This document shows, in pieces, positions 52,115-61,292 of a stretch of DNA of 64,000 nucleotides. The notes under the pieces are model-generated. The model ran no database searches. It was given only the letters and a program-made list of their open reading frames with translations, and was not told where the DNA came from. This DNA is from Anaeromyxobacter dehalogenans 2CP-C. GTDB lineage: Bacteria > Myxococcota > Myxococcia > Myxococcales > Anaeromyxobacteraceae. Positions within the stretch are counted from its first letter, which is position 1. Each line of letters starts with the position of its first letter. The position numbers were made by a program, and so were the translations under genes. The stretch is from NCBI RefSeq assembly GCF_000013385.1, contig NC_007760.1:2853001-2917000 (forward strand), written 5' to 3'.

Positions 52115-53505
52115 ACGCCCCCGCCATCAAGAACCAGGACCTGAGCAAGGGGCCGGGCCGGACGGCCCGCGGCGTCGTGCTCGCGACGCTCGCGGTCGGC
52201 TTCGGCCTGCCCACCGTCCTGCTCGCCGCGGTGCTGGTGCTCTCGCCGCTCTCCAAGCCCGCCATGCTCGCCGCGGCGCTCCGCGCCGCCGGGGTGGACG
52301 TCTCCGGCTGGTCGCAGACCGGCCAGTACGCGCTCTGGCTGGTGGCGATGGCGGTGCTGGCGCTGATCCTCGTGTCGTTCGGCGCGGTCATCTCCGGCAT
52401 GACGGTGTGGTGGGAGATGCGGGTCAGCGCCCGCATGCAGAGCCGCATCGGCTACAACCGCGTGGGCGCGGCCGGCTTCTTCCAGTGGATCGCCGACGCG
52501 GTGAAGCTCCTCCTCAAGGAGGACCTCATCCCCGCCGACGCCGACCGGCTCCTGTTCCGCGCGGCCCCGTACTTCGTGCTGGTGGGCTTCGCGCTGGTGT
52601 TCGTCGCCCTGCCCTTCGGCGAGAGCCTGATCGCCGCCGACCTGAACGTCGGCATCTTCTACATCACCGCGGTCACCGCGCTGGTGGTGGTCGGCATCCT
52701 GGTGGCGGGCTGGTCCTCCAACTCCAAGTGGGCGCTGTTCGGCGGCATGCGGTCCGCCGCGCAGGTGATCTCCTACGAGATCCCGGCCGGCCTGGCGGTG
52801 ATGGTGCCGGTGCTGATGTCCGGCACGCTCTCGATGCAGGGCATCATCCGCTCGCAGGGCGCCTGGCCGTGGGAGTGGCACGCGCTCACCAACCCGTTCG
52901 CGATGGTCGCGTTCGCGATCTTCTTCGTGGCGCAGCTCGCCGAGGGCAACCGCACCCCGTTCGACCTCCCCGAGGCCGAGTCGGAGCTGGTGGCCGGCTA
53001 CCTCTCCGAGTACTCCGCCTTCCGCTTCGCGCTCTTCTTCCTGGTGGAGTTCGGCAACCTCTGGGTGATGTCGGCGATCAGCGTGACGCTGTTCTTCGGC
53101 GGCTGGCAGGTGCCGTTCGCCGGCCCCGAGGTGTTCGCGGCGGCGCGCGGCGCCGGCGACCTCCCCGGCCTGGCCTGGTGGGGCCTGCAGCTCGCCTCGA
53201 TGCTGGTCTTCGTCGCGAAGACGCTGGTGCTCCTCAACGTGGTGGTGTGGGTGCGCTGGACGCTCCCCCGCATCCGCGTGGACCAGATGATGAGCCTCTG
53301 CTGGAAGTACCTGGTCCCGTTCGCCTTCGTCTGCTTCGTCGCCACGCTGCTCTGGCAGATCCTGGTGGCGCGCGTCCCGGCCACCGCGCCGGTGGTGGGC
53401 GGCCTGATGCTCGTCGCGGCGATCGTGGCGGGCTTCTCCTTCCTCCGCCTGACGCGGCGGAACATCTCCGCGGTCGGCGACCGCGTCGACTTCACCAACT
53501 GGTAA
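52111..53505 (+). CDS. nuoH: NADH-quinone oxidoreductase subunit H (right cluster)
   Basis: A 464-residue membrane subunit. [40 protein letters not shown] and [20 protein letters not shown] followed by LSEYS are NuoH hallmarks. Like the left copy it is far longer than E. coli NuoH (325), with an N-terminal extension of about 80 residues that adds a helix and a loop insert near [20 protein letters not shown]. The start ATG overlaps the nuoD stop. Confidence 0.96.
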   Translation: MNAPAIKNQDLSKGPGRTARGVVLATLAVGFGLPTVLLAAVLVLSPLSKPAMLAAALRAAGVDVSGWSQTGQYALWLVAMAVLALILVSFGAVISGMTVWWEMRVSARMQSRIGYNRVGAAGFFQWIADAVKLLLKEDLIPADADRLLFRAAPYFVLVGFALVFVALPFGESLIAADLNVGIFYITAVTALVVVGILVAGWSSNSKWALFGGMRSAAQVISYEIPAGLAVMVPVLMSGTLSMQGIIRSQGAWPWEWHALTNPFAMVAFAIFFVAQLAEGNRTPFDLPEAESELVAGYLSEYSAFRFALFFLVEFGNLWVMSAISVTLFFGGWQVPFAGPEVFAAARGAGDLPGLAWWGLQLASMLVFVAKTLVLLNVVVWVRWTLPRIRVDQMMSLCWKYLVPFAFVCFVATLLWQILVARVPATAPVVGGLMLVAAIVAGFSFLRLTRRNISAVGDRVDFTNW

Positions 53506-53518
53506 GGGGACCGGAACG

Positions 53519-54313
53519 ATGCCTCAGACCGTCCGCGCGTACACCGGCGCCATCCGGGACACGGTGAAGTCCTTCTGGCACGGCCTCTCGATCACGCTCT
53601 CGTACCTCGCCCGCCGGCCGACCACGGTCCAGTACCCGGACCGCACGCCCATGCCGGTGCGCGACATGCTCCCGCCGCGCTACCGCGGGTTCCTCGAGGT
53701 GGACTCGGGCATCTGCACCGGGTGCCAGGCCTGTGAGCGCGCCTGCCCGATCGGCTGCATCCAGATCTCGCTCGAGAAGGACGCGGCCAACCCGAAGCAG
53801 CGCGTCGTCACCCAGTTCGACATCGACGAGGCGAAGTGCATGTTCTGCGGCCTGTGCGTCGAGCCCTGCCCCACCGGCTCGATCCAGCACACCCGCGAGT
53901 TCGAGGGCACGCACAAGCACATCCGGAACCTGGTGTTCCGCTGGGCCGACCCGATGAACCCGTTCCCGGTCTACAAGGTGGACAAGAACGCGGAGTACTA
54001 CCCGCGCGTCCCGCTGGGCTCGCTGGTGCGCCAGCGCCTCGAGACCATGGCCTGGGACCGGTCGGCGCCGCAGTTCCTGCCGCCCGAGCCGCCCAAGCCG
54101 GCCGAGGCGAAGCCCGCCGCGAAGGCGGCCCCGGCCGCGAAGCCCGCGGCGGCCGCTCCCGCTGCGCCCGCCGCTGCGGCCCCCGCCGCCGCGCCCGCGC
54201 CGGCCAAGCCCGCCGCCGCCCCTGCTCCCGCGGCCGCCGCCGCCCCCGCCGCGCCGGCCGCCGAGGCGCCGGCCGCGCCCGCGGCCCCCGCCGCCAACCC
54301 CGAGTCCAAGTGA
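53519..54313 (+). CDS. nuoI: NADH-quinone oxidoreductase subunit I with Ala/Pro tail (right cluster)
   Basis: A 264-residue two-[4Fe-4S] subunit: first motif from C66 (CTGCQACERACPIGC), second from C107 (CMFCGLCVEPCPTGSI). After about residue 184 the sequence turns into an Ala/Pro/Lys-rich tail of about 80 residues with many AAPAA units, probably disordered or a flexible extended arm. The left-cluster NuoI has no such tail. If this complex lacks NuoG and NuoE/F, NuoI would be the exposed electron entry point, so a tail here might tether a donor. This last point is inference. Confidence 0.95.
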   Translation: MPQTVRAYTGAIRDTVKSFWHGLSITLSYLARRPTTVQYPDRTPMPVRDMLPPRYRGFLEVDSGICTGCQACERACPIGCIQISLEKDAANPKQRVVTQFDIDEAKCMFCGLCVEPCPTGSIQHTREFEGTHKHIRNLVFRWADPMNPFPVYKVDKNAEYYPRVPLGSLVRQRLETMAWDRSAPQFLPPEPPKPAEAKPAAKAAPAAKPAAAAPAAPAAAAPAAAPAPAKPAAAPAPAAAAAPAAPAAEAPAAPAAPAANPESK

Positions 54314-54321
54314 GGCCGCCG

Positions 54322-54957
54322 ATGGAATCCAAGGGAGGAAAGCTCACCACCTGGGCGGTCGCCACCGTCGCGGTGATCGCCTTCGTCGGCTACATGACCA
54401 CCCAGGTGATCCGCCCCGCCGCGCTGGCCACGCCGCGCCCGGAGGCGGCCGGCCTGGGCCTGCCGGACGTGCTGTTCTACGCGCTCGCGGTCCTCACCGT
54501 GGCCGGGGCCGCCGGCGTCGCGCTCTCGCGCAACATCCTCTACAGCACGTTCGGCCTGCTGGTGGCGCTGCTCGGCGCCGGCTCGCTGTACGTGCTGCTC
54601 TCGGCGGACTTCGTCGCCGTCACCCAGCTGCTCATCTACATCGGCGGCGTGCTGGTGCTGATCCTGTTCGCGGTGATGCTCACCAACCGCATCACCGACA
54701 TCAACGTCTCCAACACCAGCTTCGGCCTGTTCGGCGGGTTCCTGCTGTTCGTGGCCGGCGCGCCGGTGCTGCTGGCGGTCGCGCTGCTCACCCCGTGGCA
54801 GGCGGGGGCCGCCGCGCCGCTCGCGCCCACCACGCAGGCGATCGGCGACGCGTTCCTCTCGCGGTGGCTGCTGCCGTTCGAGGTGGCGTCGCTGGTGCTG
54901 CTCTCGACGCTCGTCGGGGCCATCGTCATCGCGCGCAAGGAGATCAAGGCCGACTGA
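54322..54957 (+). CDS. nuoJ: NADH-quinone oxidoreductase subunit J
   Basis: A 211-residue membrane subunit with five helices. LSRNILYSTFGLLVALLGAG and QLLIYIGGVLVLILFAVMLT are the conserved transmembrane segment 3 region, including the pi-bulge helix. An extra N-terminal helix (WAVATVAVIAFVGYMTTQVI) precedes the family core. Only copy in the window. ATG eight bases after nuoI. Confidence 0.94.
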   Translation: MESKGGKLTTWAVATVAVIAFVGYMTTQVIRPAALATPRPEAAGLGLPDVLFYALAVLTVAGAAGVALSRNILYSTFGLLVALLGAGSLYVLLSADFVAVTQLLIYIGGVLVLILFAVMLTNRITDINVSNTSFGLFGGFLLFVAGAPVLLAVALLTPWQAGAAAPLAPTTQAIGDAFLSRWLLPFEVASLVLLSTLVGAIVIARKEIKAD

Positions 54958-54973
54958 CCGGCCGGAGAACGCC

Positions 54974-55282
54974 ATGCAGATCTCGCTCTCGCACTTCCTC
55001 GTCGTCGGCGCCCTGCTGTTCGCCTTCGGCATCGTGACCGTGGCCACCCGGCGCAACGCGGTCGGCGTCCTGATGGGCGTCGAGCTCATCCTGAACGGCG
55101 CCAACGTGAACTTCGTCGCCTTCAACCACTACTCGGGCGGCGGCGTCACCGGGCAGGTCTTCGCCCTGTTCGTCATCGTCCTGGCGGCGGCGGAGGCGGC
55201 GGTGGGCCTCGCCATCGTCCTGGCCATCTTCCAGACGTTCAAGACCATCGACGTCCGCGCCGCGGACCTGATGCGGGAGTAG
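54974..55282 (+). CDS. nuoK: NADH-quinone oxidoreductase subunit K
   Basis: A 102-residue, three-helix subunit of normal length. GVLMGVELILNGANVNFVAF contains the conserved Glu of helix 2 and FVIVLAAAEAAVGLAIVLAI the Glu of helix 3, both part of the proton path (MrpC-like). Only copy in the window. nuoL follows after three bases. Confidence 0.96.
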   Translation: MQISLSHFLVVGALLFAFGIVTVATRRNAVGVLMGVELILNGANVNFVAFNHYSGGGVTGQVFALFVIVLAAAEAAVGLAIVLAIFQTFKTIDVRAADLMRE

Positions 55283-55285
55283 CCG

Positions 55286-57757
55286 ATGCACGAGACCGCT
55301 CACGAGCTCGGCCGGATCGCCGTCACGAACGTCGGCTACCTCTGGCTCATCCCGCTGTTCCCGCTCATCGGCGCGACCGTCAACGCGCTGATCGGCTGGA
55401 AGCTGCAGCAGCTGTTCGGGAGGAAGATCGTCCACCGCATCGCGGTGGCCGCGATGCTGGCGGCCTTCGGGGTGGCGCTGGTCGCGTTCGCCCAGATGCT
55501 GCGGCTCCCCTCCGAGGAGCGCTTCCTCCAGGACACGCTCTGGAACCTGATGACCGCCGGCCGCATGACGGTGGACTTCGGGTTCGCGCTCGACCCGCTC
55601 TCGATGATGATGGTGCTGGTCATCACCGGGATCGGCTCGCTCATCCACGTCTTCTCCATCGGGTACATGCACGACGAGCCGTCGTACTGGCGGTTCTTCA
55701 GCTACCTGAACCTGTTCGTCTTCGCGATGTTGCTCCTGGTGATGGGCGACAACTTCGCGGTGATGTTCTTCGGGTGGGAGGGCGTGGGCCTCGCCTCGTA
55801 CCTGCTCATCGCCTTCTGGTACACGGACCCCGAGAAGGCGAAGGCCGGCATGAAGGCCTTCGTGGCGAACCGCTTCGGCGACTTCGGCTTCCTGGCCGGC
55901 CTGTTCCTGCTGTTCTGGGCCCTGGGCGGCGCATGGACGCCGCGGACCGGCAGCGGGCTGCGGAACAACGACTACCAGCCGCTCGCCGAGCTGAACGCCA
56001 CCGCCGGCGCCGCCACCGCCGCGCAGTCGCAGGCGCTCGCCCCGAGCGTCCACGACGTGAAGGTCGGCCCCACCATGAACTTCCGCGAGCTGCGGGATCA
56101 GGTGGTGATCGAGTCCACCGGCGTGAAGGAGCACCTGGCCGGCTCGAGCATCTGGGGCGTCTCGCTCCTGACGCTCGTCTGCGTCCTCCTGTTCGTCGGC
56201 GCGATGGGCAAGAGCGCCCAGATCCCGCTCTACGTCTGGCTCCCGGACGCGATGGCGGGCCCGACGCCGGTCTCCGCCCTCATCCACGCCGCCACCATGG
56301 TGACGGCCGGCGTGTACATGGTGGCGCGCCTCAACTTCCTGTTCGCGCTCTCGGCGAGCGCGATGGGCTGGGTGGCGCTCATCGGCGCCGCGACCGCGAT
56401 CTTCGCCGCGTCGATCGGCTTCTTCCAGTACGACATCAAGAAGGTCCTCGCCTACTCCACCGTCTCCCAGCTCGGCTTCATGTTCATCGGGGTCGGCGTG
56501 GGCGCGTACTGGGCCGGCGCGTACCACCTGCTCACGCACGCGTTCTTCAAGGCCACGCTGTTCCTCGGCTCCGGCTCGGTGATCCTCGGCTGCCACCACG
56601 AGCAGGACATGCGGAAGATGGGCGGGCTGAAGAAGCACATGCCCATCACGCGCTGGACCTACCTCGCGGCGTGCTGGGCCATCGCCGGCTTCCCGTGGAT
56701 GAACGGCTTCTACTCGAAGGACGAGATCCTCTACAAGGCGTTCACCAGCGGGCACCTGGCGCTGTTCGGCGTGCCCACCCCGTGGCTCGGGCCGGCCATC
56801 TTCGTGGTCGGCATCATCGCGGCGACCGGCACCAGCTTCTACATGTTCCGGTCGTACTACATGACGTTCACCGGCGAGTACCGCGGGAACGCCGGGCACC
56901 ACGACGAGCACAACGAGGACCCGCACTCCGCCGGCGCCGCCGCCATGTCGCACCTGGCCGTCGCGGTCCACGCCTCGGACGGCGCGGTCCACGCCGACGG
57001 CCACGCGCACGGCCACGCCGCCCCGGCCCACGGCCACGCGGTCCACGCCCCGGCCGCCGCCGCGGCGACCGCCCACGCGCCGGCGCACGACGACCACGGC
57101 CACCACGGCGGCACGCCGCACGAGTCGCCCTGGACCGTCACGCTGGTCCTCTCGCTGCTCGCGCTCGGCTCCTTCTTCACGCTGTTCCTGGGCATCCCCA
57201 TGGCCTGGACCGGCAAGGCGCCCATCCTCGAGCACTGGCTCGCCCCGGCGCTCACCGCGCAGGAGGGCGTGCCGTTCCAGCACCTGTCGCACTCCACCGA
57301 GTACATGTTCCAGGCGATCGGCGTGCTGGCCGGCGCGGTCGGCTGGTTCTTCGCGATGCTGCTGTTCAAGGACGCGCGGAGCGAGGTCCCGGCGCGGCTG
57401 CGCGAGAAGTTCCTGGGCGTCTGGACGGTCGTCTACAACAAGTACTACGTGGACGAGCTGTACGCGGTCGCCGTCCTGAAGCCGTCGATGAAGGTCGCGC
57501 AGGCCGCGTCCTGGTTCGACTCGAACGTGATCGACCGCCTGGTGCTCCTGGCCGGCACGGTCACCCGCGTGGTCGCCAACATCGACGGCGCCATCGACAA
57601 GTACCTCGTGGACGGCGCGGTGAACGCCGTCGCCAGCGTCACCCAGGAGTGCGGCCGGTACCTCCGCTCGCTCCAGACCGGCAAGGTCCAGACCTACCTG
57701 TACGGCGCGCTCGGGGGCGCGCTGGTGGTGGTCCTGCTCAACTTCCTCATCTCGTAG
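55286..57757 (+). CDS. nuoL: NADH-quinone oxidoreductase subunit L with His-rich insertion
   Basis: An 823-residue antiporter-like pump subunit, much longer than E. coli NuoL (613). Core features: FFGWEGVGLASYLLIAFWYT with the conserved Glu, AMGKSAQIPLYVWLPDAMAG with the key Lys, and TPVSALIHAATMVTAGVYMV. Two insertions stand out: residues about 214-285, a polar loop after FWALGGAWTPRTG; and residues 538-612, a His/Ala/Gly-rich segment with 19 histidines in 75 residues (for example HADGHAHGHAAPAHGHAVHA). The lateral helix and final membrane anchor follow it. Only copy in the window. Confidence 0.96.
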   Translation: MHETAHELGRIAVTNVGYLWLIPLFPLIGATVNALIGWKLQQLFGRKIVHRIAVAAMLAAFGVALVAFAQMLRLPSEERFLQDTLWNLMTAGRMTVDFGFALDPLSMMMVLVITGIGSLIHVFSIGYMHDEPSYWRFFSYLNLFVFAMLLLVMGDNFAVMFFGWEGVGLASYLLIAFWYTDPEKAKAGMKAFVANRFGDFGFLAGLFLLFWALGGAWTPRTGSGLRNNDYQPLAELNATAGAATAAQSQALAPSVHDVKVGPTMNFRELRDQVVIESTGVKEHLAGSSIWGVSLLTLVCVLLFVGAMGKSAQIPLYVWLPDAMAGPTPVSALIHAATMVTAGVYMVARLNFLFALSASAMGWVALIGAATAIFAASIGFFQYDIKKVLAYSTVSQLGFMFIGVGVGAYWAGAYHLLTHAFFKATLFLGSGSVILGCHHEQDMRKMGGLKKHMPITRWTYLAACWAIAGFPWMNGFYSKDEILYKAFTSGHLALFGVPTPWLGPAIFVVGIIAATGTSFYMFRSYYMTFTGEYRGNAGHHDEHNEDPHSAGAAAMSHLAVAVHASDGAVHADGHAHGHAAPAHGHAVHAPAAAAATAHAPAHDDHGHHGGTPHESPWTVTLVLSLLALGSFFTLFLGIPMAWTGKAPILEHWLAPALTAQEGVPFQHLSHSTEYMFQAIGVLAGAVGWFFAMLLFKDARSEVPARLREKFLGVWTVVYNKYYVDELYAVAVLKPSMKVAQAASWFDSNVIDRLVLLAGTVTRVVANIDGAIDKYLVDGAVNAVASVTQECGRYLRSLQTGKVQTYLYGALGGALVVVLLNFLIS

Positions 57758-57775
57758 CAACCGGGAGAGCGCGTC

Positions 57776-59425
57776 ATGTTCACGCCAGGAAACGTCCTCA
57801 GCTGGGCCACCTTCTTCCCGGTCATCGGGTCGGCGCTCATCGTCGTCCTGCTGGCCGCGAAGTTCTTCCTCCGCCTCGACAAGAAGCTCGTCGACGACGG
57901 CTCCCGCTGGATCGCGCTCGTGACGAGCGCGCTCTCCTTCGCGGCCGCCATCGCCGCGTGGCGCATGTACGACCCGTCGGCCACGGGCGTGCAGCTGGTC
58001 CAGCACTTCACCTGGATCCGCGCCTTCAACATCGAGTTCTACTTCGGGGTGGACGGCATCTCGATCTCGATGGTGCTGCTGTCCGGCCTCATCTCCTTCA
58101 TCGCCACCATCGCGTCGATGCCGTGGTGGTCGGGGAAGAAGGACGCCGAGATGGCCGGCATGGTGGACGACGGCCACGAAGACCCGCACCACCCCAAGCA
58201 CTTCTCGGTGCGGATGGTGCCGGGCTACATGGCCATGCTGCTGCTGCTGCAGACCGGCATGATGGGCACCTTCGTCGCCCTCGACATGTTCCTGTTCTAC
58301 GTGTTCTGGGAGATCATGCTCCTGCCGATGTACTTCCTCATCGGCATCTGGGGCGGGCCGCGCAAGGAGTACGCGGCGATCAAGTTCTTCCTCTACACCC
58401 TCGCCGGCTCCGTGCTGATGCTCCTCGCGATCATCGGCATCTACTACAACAGCGCGCCCGCGCAGCTCGCCGACGGCTCCTGGTCGAGCGGCCACACCTT
58501 CAACCTGATCGAGCTCGCCAAGCAGGGCGCGGCCGGCCAGTTCCGCAACGCCGCCCCGATCCTCGGCTTCTCCTTCGCCAAGATCGTCTTCATCGGCCTG
58601 TTCATCGGGTTCGCCATCAAGATCCCGATGTTCCCCTTCCACACCTGGTTGCCCGACGCCCACGTCGAGGCGCCCACGCCCATCTCCGTCATCCTGGCCG
58701 GCGTGCTCCTGAAGATGGGCATCTACGGCATCCTGCGCTTCAACTACGGGATCCTCCCCGACGCGACCGCCTGGGCGGCCGGCGCCATCGCGGTGTTCGG
58801 CGTCATCAACATCATCTACGCGGCGTTCGTCTGCCTCGCGCAGAAGGACCTGAAGAAGCTCATCGCGTACTCCTCCGTCTCGCACATGGGCTTCTCGCTG
58901 CTCGGCATGGCGGCGATGACGCCGCAGGGCATCTCGGGCGCGGTGCTGAACCTCTTCACCCACGGCATCATCAGCCCGATGCTGTTCCTCATCGTGGGCG
59001 TGATCTACGACCGCGCCCACCACCGCGAGATCGAGAAGTTCGGCGGCCTGGCGCAGGAGCTGCCCGAGTACAGCGCCATCATGGGCCTCGCGTTCTTCGC
59101 CTCCCTGGGCCTGCCCGGCCTGGCCGGCTTCATCTCCGAGTTCACGGTGTTCTCGGGCGCGTTCCCGGTGTTCACCACCTACACGATCATCTCGGCCACC
59201 AGCGTCGTCCTGACCGCCGCGTACTACCTGTGGGCGATCCACCGGATGTTCCTGGGCAAGCTGAACCCGGTCTACAAGGGCTACCCGGACCTGAACTGGC
59301 GCGAGCGCATGTCGCTGTACCCGCTCGCCGTCATCTGCATCTACCTGGGCTTCTACCCGCAGGCGATCCTGGGCGTCATCAACCCGGCCCTGCACGCCCT
59401 CATCCAGAACATCAAGCCGCTGTAG
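57776..59425 (+). CDS. nuoM: NADH-quinone oxidoreductase subunit M
   Basis: A 549-residue antiporter-like pump subunit. FYVFWEIMLLPMYFLIGIWG has the conserved Glu, KIPMFPFHTWLPDAHVEAPT the Lys region, and KDLKKLIAYSSVSHMGFSLL the second Lys. A loop between the third and fourth helices, near residue 135, carries a cluster of acidic and His residues (DDGHEDPHHPKH), milder than that of NuoL. Only copy in the window; sixteen bases before nuoN. Confidence 0.97.
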   Translation: MFTPGNVLSWATFFPVIGSALIVVLLAAKFFLRLDKKLVDDGSRWIALVTSALSFAAAIAAWRMYDPSATGVQLVQHFTWIRAFNIEFYFGVDGISISMVLLSGLISFIATIASMPWWSGKKDAEMAGMVDDGHEDPHHPKHFSVRMVPGYMAMLLLLQTGMMGTFVALDMFLFYVFWEIMLLPMYFLIGIWGGPRKEYAAIKFFLYTLAGSVLMLLAIIGIYYNSAPAQLADGSWSSGHTFNLIELAKQGAAGQFRNAAPILGFSFAKIVFIGLFIGFAIKIPMFPFHTWLPDAHVEAPTPISVILAGVLLKMGIYGILRFNYGILPDATAWAAGAIAVFGVINIIYAAFVCLAQKDLKKLIAYSSVSHMGFSLLGMAAMTPQGISGAVLNLFTHGIISPMLFLIVGVIYDRAHHREIEKFGGLAQELPEYSAIMGLAFFASLGLPGLAGFISEFTVFSGAFPVFTTYTIISATSVVLTAAYYLWAIHRMFLGKLNPVYKGYPDLNWRERMSLYPLAVICIYLGFYPQAILGVINPALHALIQNIKPL

Positions 59426-59441
59426 GCCCGAGGGGCGACGC

Positions 59442-60992
59442 ATGACGGACCTCATCCCACTGGTCGAAGAGAACCTGCGCTCCACCGCGTGGTTCCGCCC
59501 CGAGGCGGCCCTCACGGTGGGCGCGCTGGTCCTCTTCGTGCTGGACATCGCCTGGAAGAAGCGCGCGGCCCGCGTGGCCTGGCTGAGCGCGGCCTCGCTG
59601 GTGGTGTTCGCGGCGGCGGCGGCCCTGCTCGCGCAGCAGCCCGCCGACGCGCAGGCGCTCTTCAACGGCATGCTCGCGAACGACGCGTTCGCGATCTTCT
59701 TCAAGTGGCTGTTCCTGGGCGCCGGCGCGCTGACCGTGCTCATCACCGCGCAGGGCAAGGACTTCGACGCCTCGCGGGTGGGCCAGTTCTACGGCCTGCT
59801 CACCGCCATCGTGCTCGGCCTGTTCATGATGGCGAGCGCGACCGACCTGCTCATGATGTACATGTCGATCGAGCTCGTCTCGATCGTGAGCTACGTGCTC
59901 GCCGGCTTCCGCCGCGCGGACCGCAAGGCCGCCGAGGGCTCGCTGAAGTACGTCATCTACGGCGGCGTGGCCTCGGGCGTAATGCTGTTCGGCATGAGCT
60001 ACCTGTACGGCCTCACCGGCACGACCAGCCTGCTCGAGCTCGGGCCGCGCATCGCGGCCATCCAGGCGTCGGGCCTGTCGCTCGCGGCCACCCGCCTCGC
60101 GCTGGTGGTGGGCGCGGTGTTCGTCGCCGCGGGCCTCGCGTACAAGATCGCCGCGGTCCCGTTCCACATGTGGTGCCCGGACGTGTACGAGGGCGCGCCC
60201 ACCCCGTTCACCGCGTTCCTCTCGGTGGGCCCGAAGGCGGCCGGCTTCGCGCTGGCGCTCCGGTTCTTCCTGTCCGCGTTCAGCGGCCCGGCCTCCCCGA
60301 CCACCGGCCTGGCCGAGGCGCTGGGCGGGATCCCCTGGCCGGCGGTGATCGGCGTCATCTCCGCGGTCACCATGACGCTCGGCAACCTGAGCGCGCTGCA
60401 GCAGACGAACCTGAAGCGCCTGCTGGCGTACTCGTCGATCGCGCACGCCGGCTACATGCTGATGGGCCTCTCGGCGGTCTCGGCGATGGGCGTGCAGTCG
60501 GTGATGATCTACATGCTCGTCTACCTGGTGATGAACCTGGGCGCGTTCCTGGTCGTCATCTGGGTGGCGGAGTCCACCGGCTCCGAGTCGATCCTCGACT
60601 ACCGGGGCCTGTCGAAGCGGGCGCCGGTCGCGGCCGTCGCGTTCGCGATCTTCCTGTTCTCGCTCACCGGCATCCCGCCGTTCGCCGGGTTCGCGGGCAA
60701 GTGGTACCTGTTCTACGCCGTGTTCGAGCGCGTCCCCGGCCCGGGCGGCAACTGGTACGCGCTGCTCGCGATCATCGCGGCGCTCAACACCGCGGTGTCG
60801 CTCTTCTACTACCTGCGGATCGTCCGGGCGATGTTCATCGACGTGCCGTTCGCCGAGCCGAAGCCCATGGCGGCGAAGCCCGGCTACCAGCTCATGCTGG
60901 GCGCGTTCTCGGTCCTGATCCTGATCTTCGGCGTCTGGTGGTCGCCGATGATCGAGTGGACGCGCGCGTCGCTCACGCTGTTCCGGGGCTAG
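59442..60992 (+). CDS. nuoN: NADH-quinone oxidoreductase subunit N
   Basis: A 516-residue antiporter-like pump subunit. YMSIELVSIVSYVLAGFRRA contains the conserved Glu. KIAAVPFHMWCPDVYEGAPT is the Lys region with PTPFTAFLSVGPKAAGF after it, and LKRLLAYSSIAHAGYMLMGL the second Lys motif. Last gene of the right cluster; a T-flanked hairpin follows. Confidence 0.97.
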   Translation: MTDLIPLVEENLRSTAWFRPEAALTVGALVLFVLDIAWKKRAARVAWLSAASLVVFAAAAALLAQQPADAQALFNGMLANDAFAIFFKWLFLGAGALTVLITAQGKDFDASRVGQFYGLLTAIVLGLFMMASATDLLMMYMSIELVSIVSYVLAGFRRADRKAAEGSLKYVIYGGVASGVMLFGMSYLYGLTGTTSLLELGPRIAAIQASGLSLAATRLALVVGAVFVAAGLAYKIAAVPFHMWCPDVYEGAPTPFTAFLSVGPKAAGFALALRFFLSAFSGPASPTTGLAEALGGIPWPAVIGVISAVTMTLGNLSALQQTNLKRLLAYSSIAHAGYMLMGLSAVSAMGVQSVMIYMLVYLVMNLGAFLVVIWVAESTGSESILDYRGLSKRAPVAAVAFAIFLFSLTGIPPFAGFAGKWYLFYAVFERVPGPGGNWYALLAIIAALNTAVSLFYYLRIVRAMFIDVPFAEPKPMAAKPGYQLMLGAFSVLILIFGVWWSPMIEWTRASLTLFRG

Positions 60993-61022
60993 CGGGAACC
61001 CTCCCCCCGCAGCCCTCCCCGG

Positions 61023-61057
61023 GCCCGGCCAGCGCCCCCGCTGGTCGGGCTCATTTA
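61023..61057 (+). terminator. intrinsic terminator of the right nuo cluster
   Basis: Arms 61023-61034 and 61039-61050 form a 12-bp stem with one G-T pair and a 4-base loop, 31 bases after the nuoN stop. TCATTTACT follows, unusually T-rich for this window, making this the best intrinsic terminator seen. Confidence 0.75.
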
Positions 61058-61067
61058 CTACGAGGGC

Positions 61068-61116
61068 TGCGCCCTCGCCCCGCCGCCCTGAGCTCGCCGA
61101 AGGGCGTCGGGGCCCC
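61068..61116. repeat. 49-base direct repeat, copy 1
   Basis: Identical over all 49 bases to 61244-61292, 176 bases apart start to start. It holds a GCCCT/AGGGC hairpin and ends GGGGCCCC. Confidence 0.85.
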
Positions 61117-61243
61117 ACTCCTGCTGCGCGGGGCCCGTGACCGCTCGCGCCCGCTTGCGCGGGCACGCGAGCGGTCCCCGCGGGGAGGGGTTGCACCCCT
61201 CCCCAGCCTGCGGCTGGGGCCCCTCCCTGCTGCCCGCGTTCGC

Positions 61244-61292
61244 TGCGCCCTCGCCCCGCCGCCCTGAGCTCGCCGAAGGGCGTCGGGGCCCC
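61244..61292. repeat. 49-base direct repeat, copy 2
   Basis: Second perfect copy of 61068-61116. Being intergenic and palindromic, it is REP-like rather than an insertion sequence; there is no coding capacity or target duplication. Confidence 0.85.

Noticed and set aside
54944-59758. Open frame of about 1600 codons on the minus strand opposite nuoJ-nuoN
   Set aside because: Sense strand has five certain nuo genes; the antisense frame is His/Arg/Glu-rich noise caused by G+C-biased third positions.
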